The notes: generated by a model from the letters alone, not told the origin. A DNA stretch of 25,800 nt from Clostridia bacterium (GCA_017464225.1 JAFUDW010000108.1:1-25800); one strand, 5' to 3'; positions 8,270-14,800 are shown, counted from the stretch's first letter. Numbers and translations are program-made.

Positions 8270-8640
8270 AGGGAAGGGGAGAGCGCTTTGCCCCGCGCTC
8301 GGAAGCCAAGCCCATAAAGCTTAATCGCTTTTTAAGGCCAGCTTTGAAAATGAAATAAGATAAAGCGATCTCCGCGTCCGGGGTCAGCCCGCACAGCGGG
8401 CTGAGACTTGCAAAGCAAGTCCGAAAAAGCAGTTGCCCGGCCGATGATGCTTGCATCGATTGGGCGGGAGACGGCTTTTTCACAGCCCCGGACGCGCTCT
8501 TTGCGCCAACCTCAAACCAACCTGGCGGAAACAACATGGAAGAACACGCCAACACAGTTCGCCCGTTGCTTCTTTGCAGCTTTCTTCTCAGAAGAAAGCG
8601 CGTAATCCCCCTCTTTCTTCCTCTTTGCTATACCAATAAA
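8270..8640 (+). repeat. Intergenic hairpin-repeat element, partial copy B
   Basis: The 385-bp gap between the MocA and isomerase genes contains the second module of the repeat family (8374-8495) plus its right flank, but not the first module. The right flank shares CTGGCGGAAA and GTTCGCCCG words with 13820-13880. The left part has its own hairpins: GAGCGC (8281-8286) with GCGCTC (8295-8300), and an ATCGCTTT/AAAGCGAT pairing further right. Near 8580-8600 a GCTTTCTTCT/AGAAGAAAGC hairpin takes the place of the terminal hairpins. The short ORFs here overlap these structures and are not credible genes. No promoter for the downstream gene was clear. Confidence 0.7.
8374..8495 (+). other. Structured module 2 of the repeat family (copy B)
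   Basis: A closing stem GCGTCCGGGG (8374-8383) with CCCCGGACGC (8486-8495) encloses three structures: TCAGCCCG/CGGGCTGA (8384-8391/8397-8404), GACTTG/CAAGTC (8405-8410/8416-8421) and a long arm GAAAAAGC/GCTTTTTC (8423-8430/8474-8481). The arm is topped by CCGAT-GATGC-TT-GCATC-ATTGG-type pairings. The equivalents at 13687-13804 have different sequences in the first three stems but the same pairing. It could be a structured RNA or a DNA cruciform; no family is recognised. Confidence 0.6.
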
Positions 8641-8654
8641 AGGAGCGATCAATC

Positions 8655-9410
8655 ATGCAAATCGGCGCGCAACTCTATACGCTTCGGGCGTATTGCCAGA
8701 ATGAGCGCGACCTGGGCCGCAGCCTGGAGCGGGTGGCCGGGATGGGCTACGGCTGCGTGCAGCTGTCCGCCATCGGGCCCATTGCGCCCGGGCGCGTCAA
8801 AGCGCTCTGCGATGAGAACGGCCTGAAAATCGTATTGACCCATAATCCCGAAAGCGATTTTTTGCAGAATACCGACGCGATGATCGAAAGGCATCAGCTG
8901 TACGGGTGCGGATATGTGGGGCTGGGCTATCTGCCGGACAGGTATCACGCGCCTGATTTTCTGCCGTATTTTGCCGAGGACTATGGCCCGGCGGCGGAAA
9001 AACTGCGGGCCGCGGGCATGAAGATGATGTACCATAACCATGCCTTTGAGTTTGAGCGCATGCCCGACGGCAGACCCATGATGGAGCACCTGCTGGAAAT
9101 GCTGCCCGCTGATCTGATGGGCGTTACGGCGGATACCTACTGGCTGCAGTACGCGGGCGTGGACGTGCGGGAATGGCTCAAGGCGCATGCCGAAAGGCTG
9201 CACTGCGTCCACTTGAAGGATTACGCCGTCCGGGGCTTTGATATCCGCATGGCTGCCGTGGGGCAGGGCAACCTGAACTTCTCGGCCATCATGGGCGATC
9301 TTGAAAAGAACGGCGTAACGGAGTACGCCCTGGTGGAGCAGGACGAATGCTACGGCCAATCGCCCTTCGATTGCCTGCGGCGCAGCGTGGAATATCTGAA
9401 AGCGCTGTAA
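8655..9410 (+). CDS. Sugar phosphate isomerase/epimerase (xylose isomerase-like TIM barrel)
   Basis: The 251-residue protein belongs to the AP-endonuclease-2/IolE-like TIM barrel family. It opens with IGAQLYTLR, and has MYHNHAFEF (about residues 125-133), VTADTYWLQYAG, VHLKDY and VEQDECYG near the C-terminus. These Glu, His and Asp residues line the usual divalent-metal site. Members isomerise, epimerise or dehydrate ketoses and inositols and often sit beside Gfo/Idh/MocA oxidoreductases, as here (one gene upstream, with repeat copy B between). The exact reaction is unknown. AAAGGAG lies about 8-11 bp before the ATG. A terminator follows at once, so this ends the plus-strand run. Confidence 0.9.
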   Translation: MQIGAQLYTLRAYCQNERDLGRSLERVAGMGYGCVQLSAIGPIAPGRVKALCDENGLKIVLTHNPESDFLQNTDAMIERHQLYGCGYVGLGYLPDRYHAPDFLPYFAEDYGPAAEKLRAAGMKMMYHNHAFEFERMPDGRPMMEHLLEMLPADLMGVTADTYWLQYAGVDVREWLKAHAERLHCVHLKDYAVRGFDIRMAAVGQGNLNFSAIMGDLEKNGVTEYALVEQDECYGQSPFDCLRRSVEYLKAL

Positions 9411-9417
9411 AAAAAAC

Positions 9418-9456
9418 ATCCGCGCAAAGGGCTGCCCAAGCGCCCTTTGCGCGGAT
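9418..9456. terminator. Intrinsic terminator between convergent isomerase and lysR genes
   Basis: A stem of 15 bp pairs ATCCGCGCAAAGGGC (9418-9432) with GCCCTTTGCGCGGAT (9442-9456). The A-run at 9409-9416 gives a T-run on the minus strand, so it serves the lysR gene best. On the plus strand the tail is weak. Confidence 0.8.
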
Positions 9457-9472
9457 CATACCGTTGATCGGA

Positions 9473-10423
9473 TTACCTGGTCCCGTCCTGCCCGGTTTCG
9501 CAGGCGGCCAGGTATTTTTTCATTTCTTCAATGTACCGCGTTCCGGCGGGGCTGAGGACGCTGTTTTTGCGGGTGATATAGCCGATCTCCATGGGCCCGG
9601 CGGCGTTATCGGCGTCGGCGGCGAAGGGGATGGCGATATAATCGCCGCCGTTGCCGTTGAGTTCCTCGCAGATCACGCTGCTGCAGATGGTATAGGCGTT
9701 GAGTCCCACCATGAGATTGAGCACGGTGGCGCGGTCGCAGCATTTGATGATGCGGGGATATTCGCTGGTGGAGAGCAGTTCCTCGGCGAAATAAAAGCTG
9801 CTGTCGTCGCCCTGCTCAAAGGACAGACAGGGGTAAGGCGTCAGCTCCTCAAAGGTGATGGCGCTGCGCTTTGCCAGCGGATGCTCCCGCCACAGGTACA
9901 CGTAAGCGCTGCAGCCGATGAGCGGGGTAAAGGTGAGGTTGGCGGCAGCCATCAGCTTTTTCAGCGCTTTGCGGTTGAAATCGTTCAGGTACAGGATGCC
10001 GATCTCGCTGCGGGATGAGGCCACGTCGTCCAGCACGGCCTTTGTGCGCGTTTCGCGGATGGCAAACTCGTATTCGGCCACGTCAAAGCTCCGAGCCATT
10101 TCCACAAAAGCCTTGACGGCGAAGGAATAATGCTGGGTGGATACGGCAAACTGCTGCCGGCGAGCGCCCTGCTTGCCATATACGTCCAGCAGGTTCAGGT
10201 ATTGACCGTATACCTGCCGCGCGTAGGGCAAAAAGGCCATGCCCTCGGCTGTCAGCGTCACGCCGCGGCCCGTGCGGTTGAATATGGTGATGCCGATCTC
10301 CTTTTCCAGCTCCTGTATGGCGCTGGTCAGCGAGGGCTGGGCCACGTAGAGCCTATCGGCGGCCTTGTTCAGCGATCCGGCTTCGGAAATGGTGATCACG
10401 TAATTGAGCTGCTGCAGCGTCAT
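9473..10423 (-). CDS. LysR-family transcriptional regulator
   Basis: The 316-residue protein has the N-terminal LysR winged helix-turn-helix (residues 1-60: LNYVITISEAGSLNKAADRLYVAQPSLTSAIQELEKEIG) and a C-terminal periplasmic-binding-like effector domain (about 90-300). Effector and targets cannot be read from the sequence. ATG at 10423 has GGAGG 5 bp upstream and a near-consensus promoter, TTGACA / TATGAT with a 17-bp spacer. It is divergent from the Rrf2 gene, and a perfect 7-bp inverted repeat overlaps both -35 boxes, so autoregulation and cross-regulation with Rrf2 are plausible. A related sequence lies upstream of the amino acid ABC operon (see findings). Confidence 0.95.
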   Translation of the reverse strand: MTLQQLNYVITISEAGSLNKAADRLYVAQPSLTSAIQELEKEIGITIFNRTGRGVTLTAEGMAFLPYARQVYGQYLNLLDVYGKQGARRQQFAVSTQHYSFAVKAFVEMARSFDVAEYEFAIRETRTKAVLDDVASSRSEIGILYLNDFNRKALKKLMAAANLTFTPLIGCSAYVYLWREHPLAKRSAITFEELTPYPCLSFEQGDDSSFYFAEELLSTSEYPRIIKCCDRATVLNLMVGLNAYTICSSVICEELNGNGGDYIAIPFAADADNAAGPMEIGYITRKNSVLSPAGTRYIEEMKKYLAACETGQDGTR

Positions 10424-10450
10424 ACCGTCCTCCGGAAAAGCGTTTTTTGT

Positions 10451-10479
10451 ATCATAGTTTTTTTGACTGTTTTTGTCAA
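10451..10479 (-). promoter_or_regulatory. lysR promoter
   Basis: On the minus strand, -35 TTGACA (10474-10479) and -10 TATGAT (10451-10456) are 17 bp apart. This is one of the best sigma-A promoters in the window. Confidence 0.75.
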
Positions 10480-10496
10480 TCGGAATTTGCCGATTG
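10477..10496. promoter_or_regulatory. Candidate shared operator (dyad) between lysR and rrf2
   Basis: CAATCGG (10477-10483) and CCGATTG (10490-10496) form a perfect inverted repeat around a 6-bp spacer. It overlaps the lysR -35 (10474-10479) and the rrf2 -35 (10494-10499), so one bound protein could block or modulate both promoters. Which protein binds is inferred; either neighbour is a candidate. Confidence 0.55.
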
Positions 10497-10522
10497 AAAA
10501 CCTACAAAACATATGGTATTAT
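10494..10522 (+). promoter_or_regulatory. rrf2 promoter
   Basis: -35 TTGAAA (10494-10499) and -10 TATTAT (10517-10522) have a 17-bp spacer, with TATGG just before the -10. The same TATGGTATnATAGATA block recurs at the fruK-like promoter. Confidence 0.7.
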
Positions 10523-10548
10523 AGATAACGGATAAAGGAGATGATGGC

Positions 10549-10986
10549 TTGAAGATTTCTACCAAGGGACGCTATGCGCTGCGCATGCTCATTGACCTGG
10601 CCGAGCACGGCAGCGAAGGCTATGTTCCGCTCAAGGATATCGCCGAGCGCCAGAATATCAGCAAAAAATACCTGGAGCAGATCATTCCGCTTTTTAACCG
10701 CACCGATATGCTGCGCACCAACCGCGGCGCGCAGGGCGGCTATATGCTGGCGCGCACGCCCGATAAGTATACCGTGGGCGAGGTGCTGCGCCTCACCGAA
10801 GGCTCCCTGGCTCCAGTGGCCTGCGCGGAGCAGAGCCCCGTGCAGTGCGACCGCAGCGTGGATTGCGCCACCCTGCCCATCTGGCGCGGGCTGAGCAAGG
10901 TGATCAATGAATATCTGGATGGCATCACCCTGCAGGATATTCTGGATCAGCAGCGGGAGCGGTATGCCAACGATTATGTGATCTGA
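10549..10986 (+). CDS. Rrf2-family transcriptional regulator with three-cysteine cluster site
   Basis: The 145-residue protein starts MKISTKGRYALRMLIDLA, the standard Rrf2 opening, with the recognition helix in ISKKYLEQIIPLF (about 37-49) and the wing GAQGGYMLAR (60-69). Cys92, Cys100 and Cys106 (C-x7-C-x5-C) resemble the [2Fe-2S] ligands of IscR (C-x5-C-x5-C), so it probably senses iron-sulfur status, redox or NO. The start is TTG at 10549, set by AAAGGAG 8 bp upstream; the nearby ATG at 10541 leads straight to a stop. No isc/suf genes follow, so the regulon is unknown. It is divergent from lysR with a shared dyad, and a weak hairpin follows the stop. Confidence 0.93.
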   Translation: MKISTKGRYALRMLIDLAEHGSEGYVPLKDIAERQNISKKYLEQIIPLFNRTDMLRTNRGAQGGYMLARTPDKYTVGEVLRLTEGSLAPVACAEQSPVQCDRSVDCATLPIWRGLSKVINEYLDGITLQDILDQQRERYANDYVI

Positions 10987-10990
10987 TTTG

Positions 10991-11020
10991 CGCCGTACAT
11001 TTGACGTGGAACGGCGTTTT
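10991..11020 (+). terminator. Weak candidate terminator after rrf2
   Basis: CGCCGT (10991-10996) pairs with ACGGCG (11011-11016) and is followed by TTTTCGCTTTCT. The loop is long and the stem short, so efficiency is doubtful. Confidence 0.4.
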
Positions 11021-11062
11021 CGCTTTCTGTCCCTCTTCAACGGGGGATTTGTTTTGCCGCCC

Positions 11063-11091
11063 TTGAACCGCTCCATTAAATATGGTATGAT
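11063..11091 (+). promoter_or_regulatory. Promoter of the fruK-sorE operon, with leader dyad at 11113-11128
   Basis: -35 TTGAAC (11063-11068) and -10 TATGAT (11086-11091) have a 17-bp spacer, with TATGG before the -10. In the leader, CGCTAA and TTAGCG (11113-11128, 4-bp loop) form a dyad that could be an operator just downstream of the start site. The regulator is unknown. Confidence 0.7.
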
Positions 11092-11144
11092 AGATAGGCT
11101 GAATCGGATGAACGCTAAAATATTAGCGGAAAGAGGCGAGGTTT

Positions 11145-12077
11145 ATGATCGTCACCGTCACGCTGACGCCCGCGCTGGATAAAACGGTGGTTTTGCCGGG
11201 GTTCCGGGTGGATCAGGTGAACCGCATCGAAAGCCTGCGGCTTGATCCGGGCGGAAAGGGCATCAATGTGTCCAAGGTGCTGCGCTCGCTGGGCACAAAA
11301 AGCCTGGCCACGGGCATCCTGGGCGGCGGCACGGGCAAATATATTGAGGACAGCCTGACGGCGCTGGGCATCGCCTGCGATTTTGTGCATGTGCCCCAGG
11401 AGACCCGCACCAACCTGAAGGTGGTGGATCCGCAGCTGCATACCAATACCGATATTAACGAGCCCGGCGCGCCGGCGGACGAGGATACGCTGGAGGCCGT
11501 GTTCCAAACGGCCCAGGCCGCCGCGGCGGCGCCGGGAAGCATCGTGGTGCTGGCCGGCAAGGCGCCCGCGGGGACGCGGGATACGGTGTTTGCCGAATGG
11601 ATCGCCCGGCTGAAGGAGAAGGGCGTTCGGGTTTATATGGACGCCGACGCCGGGCTGCTCGCCGAGGGCGTTAAGGCGCGCCCCGCGCTGATCAAGCCCA
11701 ACGACGCCGAGCTGGGCCGCCTGACGGGCCAGAGCTTTGCAAGCGTGGACGATATAGCCCAGGCTGCCCGGGAGCTGGCAAGCGGAGGTATTGAAACCGT
11801 GGTGGTGTCGCTGGGCGGCGAGGGCGCGCTGTTTGTTACCGCGGAGCAGACGATACGCGGATACGGCCTGCGGGTGCCGGTGCAGAGCACGGTGGGCGCG
11901 GGGGACAGCATGATGGCCGCCATGGCCCACGGCGCGGCCACGGGCATGACTTTCCGCGATACCTGCGCGCTGGCTATGGCCGTCAGCGCCGCCGCCGTTA
12001 CCACGCCGGGCACTCAGCCCGCCGATGCCGATATTGTGGCCGGCCTGCTGAAACAGGTGCGGCTTGAAGAAATATAA
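11145..12077 (+). CDS. fruK: PfkB-family 1-phosphofructokinase-like hexose-phosphate kinase
   Basis: The 310-residue ribokinase-fold enzyme opens with VTVTLTPALDKTV, has PfkB signature 1 (GGKGINVSKVLRSLG, about 36-50) and signature 2 with STVGAGDS, in which Asp254 is the catalytic base. The overall pattern fits FruK/LacC: ATP-dependent phosphorylation of fructose-1-phosphate or tagatose-6-phosphate to a bisphosphate. No PTS fructose gene is next to it. Instead it lies 35 bp ahead of a sorE homologue, so it may act on a ketose phosphate linked to sorbose or fructose metabolism; the substrate is inferred. It has its own promoter and a leader dyad. GAGG sits about 5-8 bp ahead of the ATG. Confidence 0.85.
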   Translation: MIVTVTLTPALDKTVVLPGFRVDQVNRIESLRLDPGGKGINVSKVLRSLGTKSLATGILGGGTGKYIEDSLTALGIACDFVHVPQETRTNLKVVDPQLHTNTDINEPGAPADEDTLEAVFQTAQAAAAAPGSIVVLAGKAPAGTRDTVFAEWIARLKEKGVRVYMDADAGLLAEGVKARPALIKPNDAELGRLTGQSFASVDDIAQAARELASGGIETVVVSLGGEGALFVTAEQTIRGYGLRVPVQSTVGAGDSMMAAMAHGAATGMTFRDTCALAMAVSAAAVTTPGTQPADADIVAGLLKQVRLEEI

Positions 12078-12112
12078 GCGCTGTCAGTCAAAGGATAAAG
12101 GAGGAAACCGAT

Positions 12113-13375
12113 ATGAAAACCCGCGCGCTGCGCCTGCATGCCGCCAACGATCTGCGGCTGATGGAATTTGAACTGCCTGAAATCAAGGACGATGAAATCC
12201 TGGTCAAGGTCATATCGGACAGCATTTGCATGTCCACCTATAAATGCGCCATGCTGGGCACCAAGCATAAGCGGGTGCACGCCGACGTGGCCGAGCATCC
12301 GGCCATCATGGGGCATGAGTTTGCCGGCATTATCGAAAAGGTGGGCAAAAAGTACGAGGGCAAGTTTTTCCCGGGTACCAAGTTTACCCTGCAGCCCGCG
12401 CTGAATTATAAGGGCACCATGTGGAGCCCGGGATACAGCTATCCCTATTTCGGCGGCGATTGTACCTATTGTATTATCCCGCAGGAGGTCATGGAGCTGG
12501 GCTGTTTTCTGGAATACAAGGGCGACGCTTTCTTTGAGGCTTCGCTGGCCGAGCCCTACAGCTGCTGCATCGGCGCGGCCCATGCCGCCTTCCATACAAA
12601 AATGGGCGTGTATCAGCATGATATGGGCATCCGTGAGGGCGGCAAAATGGCCATCCTGGCGGGCGCTGGGCCCATGGGCCTGGGCATGGTGGAATACATC
12701 ATCAATTGCGACCGCCGTCCCGGCCTGCTGGTGGTGACCGATATCAACGAGCAGCGTATCGCCCGGGCCCGGCAGCTGTTCCCGGAGGAGATGCAGGAAA
12801 AGACCGGCGTTAAGGTGCTGTTTGTCAATACCACCGGCATGGAAGCGCCTGCCGAGTACCTGAAGGAGCTGGCGGGCGGCGGCTATGACGATGTGTTCGC
12901 CTACGCGCCTGTCACCAGCGTGGTGGAAATGGCCTCCGATATCCTGGGCCGCGACGGCTGCCTCAATTTCTTTGCGGGTCCCCAGGATGCCAAGTTCAGC
13001 GCTAAGCTGAATTATTACGACGTGCATTATAACAGCACCCATGTGATCGGCACCACCGGCGGCAATACGGCGGATATGATCGAATCGCTGGAGCTCACCG
13101 CCGCGGGCCGCATCCGCCCCGCTGTGATGGTGACCCATATCGGCGGCCTGGACGCCGCGGGCGAGACCACGCTGAACCTGCCCAAGATCCCCGGCGGGAA
13201 AAAGCTGATCTATACCCATATCAACATGCCGCTGACCGCCATTGACGATTTTGCCGAAAAGGGCAAGGAAGACCCGCGCTTTGCCGATCTGGCGGAGATC
13301 GTGGGCCGCAACAACGGCCTATGGTGCCTGGAGGCGGAGAACTATCTGCTGTCGCACTGGGAGAATGTGGAGTGA
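12113..13375 (+). CDS. sorE: Zinc-dependent L-sorbose-1-phosphate reductase (SorE-like)
   Basis: The 420-residue medium-chain dehydrogenase closely follows Klebsiella SorE as I remember it. Shared stretches are LRLMEFELPEI, GHEFAG, PGYSYPYFGG, CLNFFAGPQD, YDVHYNSTH and AAGETTLNLP. Cys39 and His68-Glu69 are the expected catalytic zinc ligands, and GAGPMG (about residues 183-188) is the Rossmann glycine motif. SorE reduces L-sorbose-1-phosphate to D-glucitol-6-phosphate with NAD(P)H. With the SrlD-like SDR at 449-1324 this would give fructose-6-phosphate. AAGGAGG lies 8 bp upstream, and the gene is probably cotranscribed with the kinase 35 bp before it. There is no sorbose PTS in the window, so the sugar source is unseen. 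Repeat copy C begins about 10 bp after the stop. Confidence 0.88.
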   Translation: MKTRALRLHAANDLRLMEFELPEIKDDEILVKVISDSICMSTYKCAMLGTKHKRVHADVAEHPAIMGHEFAGIIEKVGKKYEGKFFPGTKFTLQPALNYKGTMWSPGYSYPYFGGDCTYCIIPQEVMELGCFLEYKGDAFFEASLAEPYSCCIGAAHAAFHTKMGVYQHDMGIREGGKMAILAGAGPMGLGMVEYIINCDRRPGLLVVTDINEQRIARARQLFPEEMQEKTGVKVLFVNTTGMEAPAEYLKELAGGGYDDVFAYAPVTSVVEMASDILGRDGCLNFFAGPQDAKFSAKLNYYDVHYNSTHVIGTTGGNTADMIESLELTAAGRIRPAVMVTHIGGLDAAGETTLNLPKIPGGKKLIYTHINMPLTAIDDFAEKGKEDPRFADLAEIVGRNNGLWCLEAENYLLSHWENVE

Positions 13376-13527
13376 GAGAAGAGGGGGAGGGGAACGTTAA
13401 GGGGCGCTGCCCCTTATAATCCCTGCCAGGGAGGGAGGCCTCCCTGGACCTGCCAGCAGCGGATGTTGCTTACATATTCTTTCCAGCAACTTCCCGCAGT
13501 TGATTGAAATGGGTTGGCGCAAAGCGC

Positions 13528-13652
13528 GCACCGGAAATACGCCGCAACACAAAAACGACTGGAAACGAGCAAGCTCGATCCAGCCGTTTTGCTTATGCGG
13601 CTATGACGCTGATGCGTCATTGACGTCGGCAAGCCGCCGTCATTTCCGGTGC
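13528..13652 (+). other. Structured module 1 of the repeat family (copy C), multi-branch fold
   Basis: An outer stem, GCACCGGAAAT (13528-13538) with ATTTCCGGTGC (13642-13652), encloses three hairpins. They are a long arm GCCGCA...TGCGGC (13541-13546/13596-13601) capped by CGAGC-AA-GCTCG (13566-13577); TGACGC-TGAT-GCGTCA (13604-13619, counting the closing bases); and GACG/CGTC with inner CGGC-AA-GCCG (13622-13641). This is a four-way junction. Copies at 138-261 (reverse) and 20380-20503 share the plan with compensatory changes. It has no tRNA landmarks. Confidence 0.6.
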
Positions 13653-13686
13653 AGGTAGCGTATCGAAAATTTTCTAACAAGCCCAA

Positions 13687-13804
13687 GTCTGAGGTCGGTA
13701 CGCGGAGCGGGCCGAGGATTGCGCAGCAATCCCGAAAAAGCAGGCGGGCGGCTGATTGAGCTTGCTCAAATCAGACGACAGACGGCTTTTTCATTGCCTC
13801 AGAC
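13687..13804 (+). other. Structured module 2 of the repeat family (copy C)
   Basis: The outer stem is GTCTGAGG (13687-13694) with CCTCAGAC (13797-13804). Inside are GGATTG/CAATCC (13716-13721/13727-13732), then GAAAAAGC/GCTTTTTC (13734-13741/13785-13792) enclosing CTGATT...AATCAG with a GAGC-TT-GCTC cap. Compare 8374-8495, which keeps the pairing with other bases. Confidence 0.6.
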
Positions 13805-13971
13805 GGCCTTAATACGTCAGCCCTTCCAACTTAACTGGCGGAAATTGCTTTATAGTGTCATCAAGCTTGTTCGCCCGATGAGGTCCAGGAGGCGAAGTCT
13901 CCTGGCGCGGGTTTGGGCCGCGGAGGCCCAACGTTTCCAACGTCTCTAACGTCTCTTATCAGTTAAAAATT

Positions 13972-14733
13972 TCATTTTGCCCTGAGCTTTTTGCCAAGGG
14001 CCTGCAGCTCTTCGCCGGGCGCGCCGTTCAGCATTTGAAAGCTCATGCGCACGGCCTGAGCGTATTCCCGCCGGGCATCCTCGGGGCGGTTCATGGCCAG
14101 CAGAGCGCGGATGAGCGCGGCGCGAAAAACCTCGGCCAGGGGCTCCTGGTCCAGGGCCTTGCGGCAAACCTCGGCCAGGGCGGCATAATCGTTCCGGCTT
14201 TCCAGCAGGCGCGCGTATCCGGCGGCGATATCCAGAAAGCCGCGGCGCAGCCAGCTGGACTGTTCCACGTCGCCCACCAGCTCGCCCGTTGTGAAAAGCT
14301 CGCCGTTGTAGAGCTCCATGGCCCGCTGATAGTATGCCATATAGGTATCCTCGGGCAGGTCAGGGTCCCCCGACAGCAGATCTATGATATCCAGCAGTTC
14401 CAGCGCGTCCACCTCCACGCCGGGGAGCGCCAGGTAGGAATAGCCGCCGGGCTCGGAAAAGATGCAGCGGCCCAGCCTGGGTGCAACGCTGTTCAGCAGC
14501 GCGCGCAGACGGCATATGCGGGTCTTGAGGGCGTTTTCGGGACGTACGCCGGGGGAGGCGCCCCAAAGGTCGTGGATCATCTGCTGAACGGTGGCGCACT
14601 TGCCGCGGCGCAGGATCAGATAAATCAGCAGGGTCACGCCCTTGCGGCTTCGAGATGACAGGGCTTCTGTCTTCTGCCCGTCCACGGTGATGGTGAAATT
14701 TCCCAGGATTTGTATGCTGATCTGCTGCGGCAT
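13972..14733 (-). CDS. SARP/BTAD-type transcriptional regulator
   Basis: The 253-residue protein has an N-terminal OmpR-like winged helix (about 5-95: SIQILGNFTITVDGQK...SRSRKGVTLLIYLILRRG...ALKTRICRLRALL) and a C-terminal bacterial transcriptional activator domain of TPR-like helices (about 105-250; YYQRAMELYNGEL and the EPLAEVFRAALIRALLAMNRPEDA repeat). This is the SARP/BTAD plan without an ATPase module. It probably activates nearby or remote operons; targets are unknown. The start at 14733 is preferred over 14754 because a G-rich Shine-Dalgarno lies 8 bp ahead. It is divergent from the XRE-receiver/kinase pair, and a GTGAC/GTCAC dyad between the promoters may couple them. Confidence 0.88.
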   Translation of the reverse strand: MPQQISIQILGNFTITVDGQKTEALSSRSRKGVTLLIYLILRRGKCATVQQMIHDLWGASPGVRPENALKTRICRLRALLNSVAPRLGRCIFSEPGGYSYLALPGVEVDALELLDIIDLLSGDPDLPEDTYMAYYQRAMELYNGELFTTGELVGDVEQSSWLRRGFLDIAAGYARLLESRNDYAALAEVCRKALDQEPLAEVFRAALIRALLAMNRPEDARREYAQAVRMSFQMLNGAPGEELQALGKKLRAK

Positions 14734-14765
14734 CCGCTTTACCCCCCCTTTCATCTATGCTGGTT

Positions 14766-14794
14766 ATTTTATGCTCAAAAATTGGCGCGTGCAA
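14766..14794 (-). promoter_or_regulatory. Promoter of the BTAD regulator
   Basis: On the minus strand, -35 TTGCAC (14789-14794) and -10 TAAAAT (14766-14771) are 17 bp apart. Confidence 0.65.
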
Positions 14795-14800
14795 GGGGGT

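Larger units (their letters stand above)
13385..13940 (+). repeat. Intergenic modular hairpin-repeat element, full copy C
   Basis: The whole gap between sorE (+) and the BTAD gene (-) is this element. Order: terminal hairpin 1 (TAAGGGGC 13398-13405 with GCCCCTTA 13409-13416), terminal hairpin 2 (CCAGGGAGG 13426-13434 with CCTCCCTGG 13439-13447, then ACC), TTCCCGCAGTTGATT (13491-13505), module 1 (13528-13652), module 2 (13687-13804), then inverted terminal hairpins 2' (CCAGGAG 13885-13891 with CTCCTGG 13899-13905) and 1' (TGGGCC 13914-13919 with GGCCCA 13925-13930, then ACGTT). The two ends therefore carry the same hairpin pair in opposite orientation, each facing a stop codon. Hairpins lack T-runs. 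Short ORFs inside (such as 13414-13686 and 13719-13949) are by-products. Confidence 0.8.

Noticed and set aside
8241..8640. Several ORFs of 60-105 codons in the gap before the isomerase gene
   Set aside because: They overlap each other and the conserved hairpins, lack ribosome sites and have no recognisable protein pattern.
13528..13652. Cloverleaf-like module 1 as a tRNA or tRNA-like gene
   Set aside because: There is no TTCRA arm, anticodon loop or CCA-adjacent acceptor pattern; the arms are too long and the sequence recurs as part of a larger repeat.
13385..13940. CRISPR array
   Set aside because: The repeats are hairpins of different kinds in a fixed order, not short direct repeats with regular unique spacers, and no cas gene is present.
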